DNA from: Rs1 sp029027825 | GTDB taxonomy: Bacteria > Pseudomonadota > Gammaproteobacteria > Pseudomonadales > Balneatricaceae | Length of the DNA: 64,000 nt | Reading direction: 5' to 3' | Assembly: GCA_029027825.1 (NCBI GenBank) | Contig: CP093399.1 | Coordinates: forward strand, 496,001 to 560,000 | Shown: positions 63,584 through 64,000 of the stretch, in pieces | How the letters are laid out: the number at the start of each line of letters is the position of its first letter | Numbering within the stretch: the stretch's first letter is position 1 | The notes under the pieces: generated by a model | What the model saw: only the letters and a program-made list of their open reading frames with translations | What the model was told of the DNA's origin: nothing | Databases searched by the model: none | Made by a program: the position numbers and the translations under genes

Positions 63584-64000
63584 ATGTACAGTAATAGAAT
63601 TTTTTTTAGCTTAGCACTAATGTTTTTAATCACTAGCTCAGTCCATGCTGCTACAGCTCCAACGATTTCTTTTAATGCGGATATGATTGCTTCATCTCTA
63701 CAGGATGAATTTGACGATCGAGATCAGTTGATTACCAGCATACTTAAGCAAAAGAAAAATGGCATGCTAGTTTATCCGAGTGAAGGCTATTATTACTATG
63801 AGTTTATGAACGGTGCTACACCGATAAAAGGCAACTTTCGCTTTGATATAAAACTCCGTAATCAGGGAAAAGTCGCCTTTACTTTTTACAGCGATTGGAA
63901 AAGAGCAACCGATCAGCCAAGTGTTAATAATTACTGGGTATTAGGCGCTAAAGACGGACTGATTTTGACTAAAAATTCAGAATTTCGCTACCAGCTTTCA
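63584..64000 (+). CDS. Exported protein of unknown function (partial)
   Basis: ATG at 63584 with AAGGTG 5 bp upstream; 139 codons are open to the window edge. Signal peptide at 1-22 (ending SSVHA). The mature start has TISFNADMIASSLQDEFDDR, then YPSEGYYYYEFMNGATPIKG and NFRFDIKLRNQGKVAFTFYS, a mainly beta pattern with many aromatic residues. No family recognised. Third member of the possible envelope operon led by the CsgG-like gene. The C-terminus is unknown. Confidence 0.7.
   Translation, partial: MYSNRIFFSLALMFLITSSVHAATAPTISFNADMIASSLQDEFDDRDQLITSILKQKKNGMLVYPSEGYYYYEFMNGATPIKGNFRFDIKLRNQGKVAFTFYSDWKRATDQPSVNNYWVLGAKDGLILTKNSEFRYQLS

Noticed and set aside
1..64000. CRISPR arrays, tRNA or rRNA genes, prophage
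   Set aside because: No regularly spaced direct repeats with unique spacers, no cloverleaf-like or rRNA-like segments and no phage genes were noticed on reading.

Overview
The window looks like chromosomal DNA of a moderately AT-rich, probably marine, aerobic gammaproteobacterium. The block grxD, 2-Cys peroxiredoxin, rnt, motY, argG (8.0-12.8 kb) follows the order known from Pseudomonas chromosomes. The pair yqcC/DUF3549, the AceE/AceF pair without a pdhR between them, MetR and TmcA are also gammaproteobacterial in style. I cannot fix the genus; a Cellvibrionales-like lineage is a guess. No rRNA, tRNA, CRISPR array, prophage or intact transposase gene was found.

Layout. 1-0.75 kb: start of an fds operon (NAD-dependent formate dehydrogenase, fdsG then fdsB) on the minus strand, preceded by a pair of matching palindromes. 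1.2-7.4 kb: acyl-CoA thioesterase; the minus-strand group class II DAHP synthase, YqcC, DUF3549; metR; argF. 8.0-12.8 kb: grxD, peroxiredoxin, RNase T, MotY, argG. 13.1-19.2 kb: a Lap/Bpf-type type I secretion operon (ABC exporter, HlyD adaptor with an apparent C-terminal frameshift, LuxR-type regulator, TolC-like protein), with no adhesin in view. 19.4-28.1 kb: a complete six-gene mevalonate operon (HMG-CoA reductase, type 2 IPP isomerase, HMG-CoA synthase, mevalonate kinase, phosphomevalonate kinase, diphosphomevalonate decarboxylase), followed 6 bp later by a DNA polymerase II gene interrupted by two in-frame stop codons. 28.2-31.6 kb: TRAP transporter dctPQM on the minus strand. 32.0-36.3 kb: RND efflux pair.

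36.8-44.4 kb: a histidine kinase with an eroded ATPase domain, TmcA, a DUF3820 protein, a GlrR-like regulator lacking its phospho-acceptor Asp and GAFTGA loop, an orphan lipoprotein and a J-like membrane protein. 45.9-50.3 kb: aceE-aceF. 50.4-58.2 kb: DUF1499, msrB-msrA, EamA exporter, GlsB-like protein, LeuE, a GGDEF protein and a Cache chemoreceptor. 58.4-61.7 kb: NAD(P)HX repair enzyme, cytochrome b561, GNAT enzyme. 62.3-64.0 kb: CsgG/HfaB-like lipoprotein followed by two exported proteins of unknown function, the last cut by the window end.

The intergenic spaces are rich in small non-coding mobile elements. I distinguish three families. Family A has ends GAGACCTCTGCATAAC and 5-bp target duplications. 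Family B has ends GGARCCTCTGAAC and, in the best copy, a CTAA duplication. Family C has ends CCTGAATCMGTGACTTCA and TATTA duplications. Many copies lie just beyond stop codons. Intrinsic terminators are clear after argG, aceF and dctM. Two terminator-like hairpins sit so close to the starts of argG and the mevalonate operon that they may act as attenuators.
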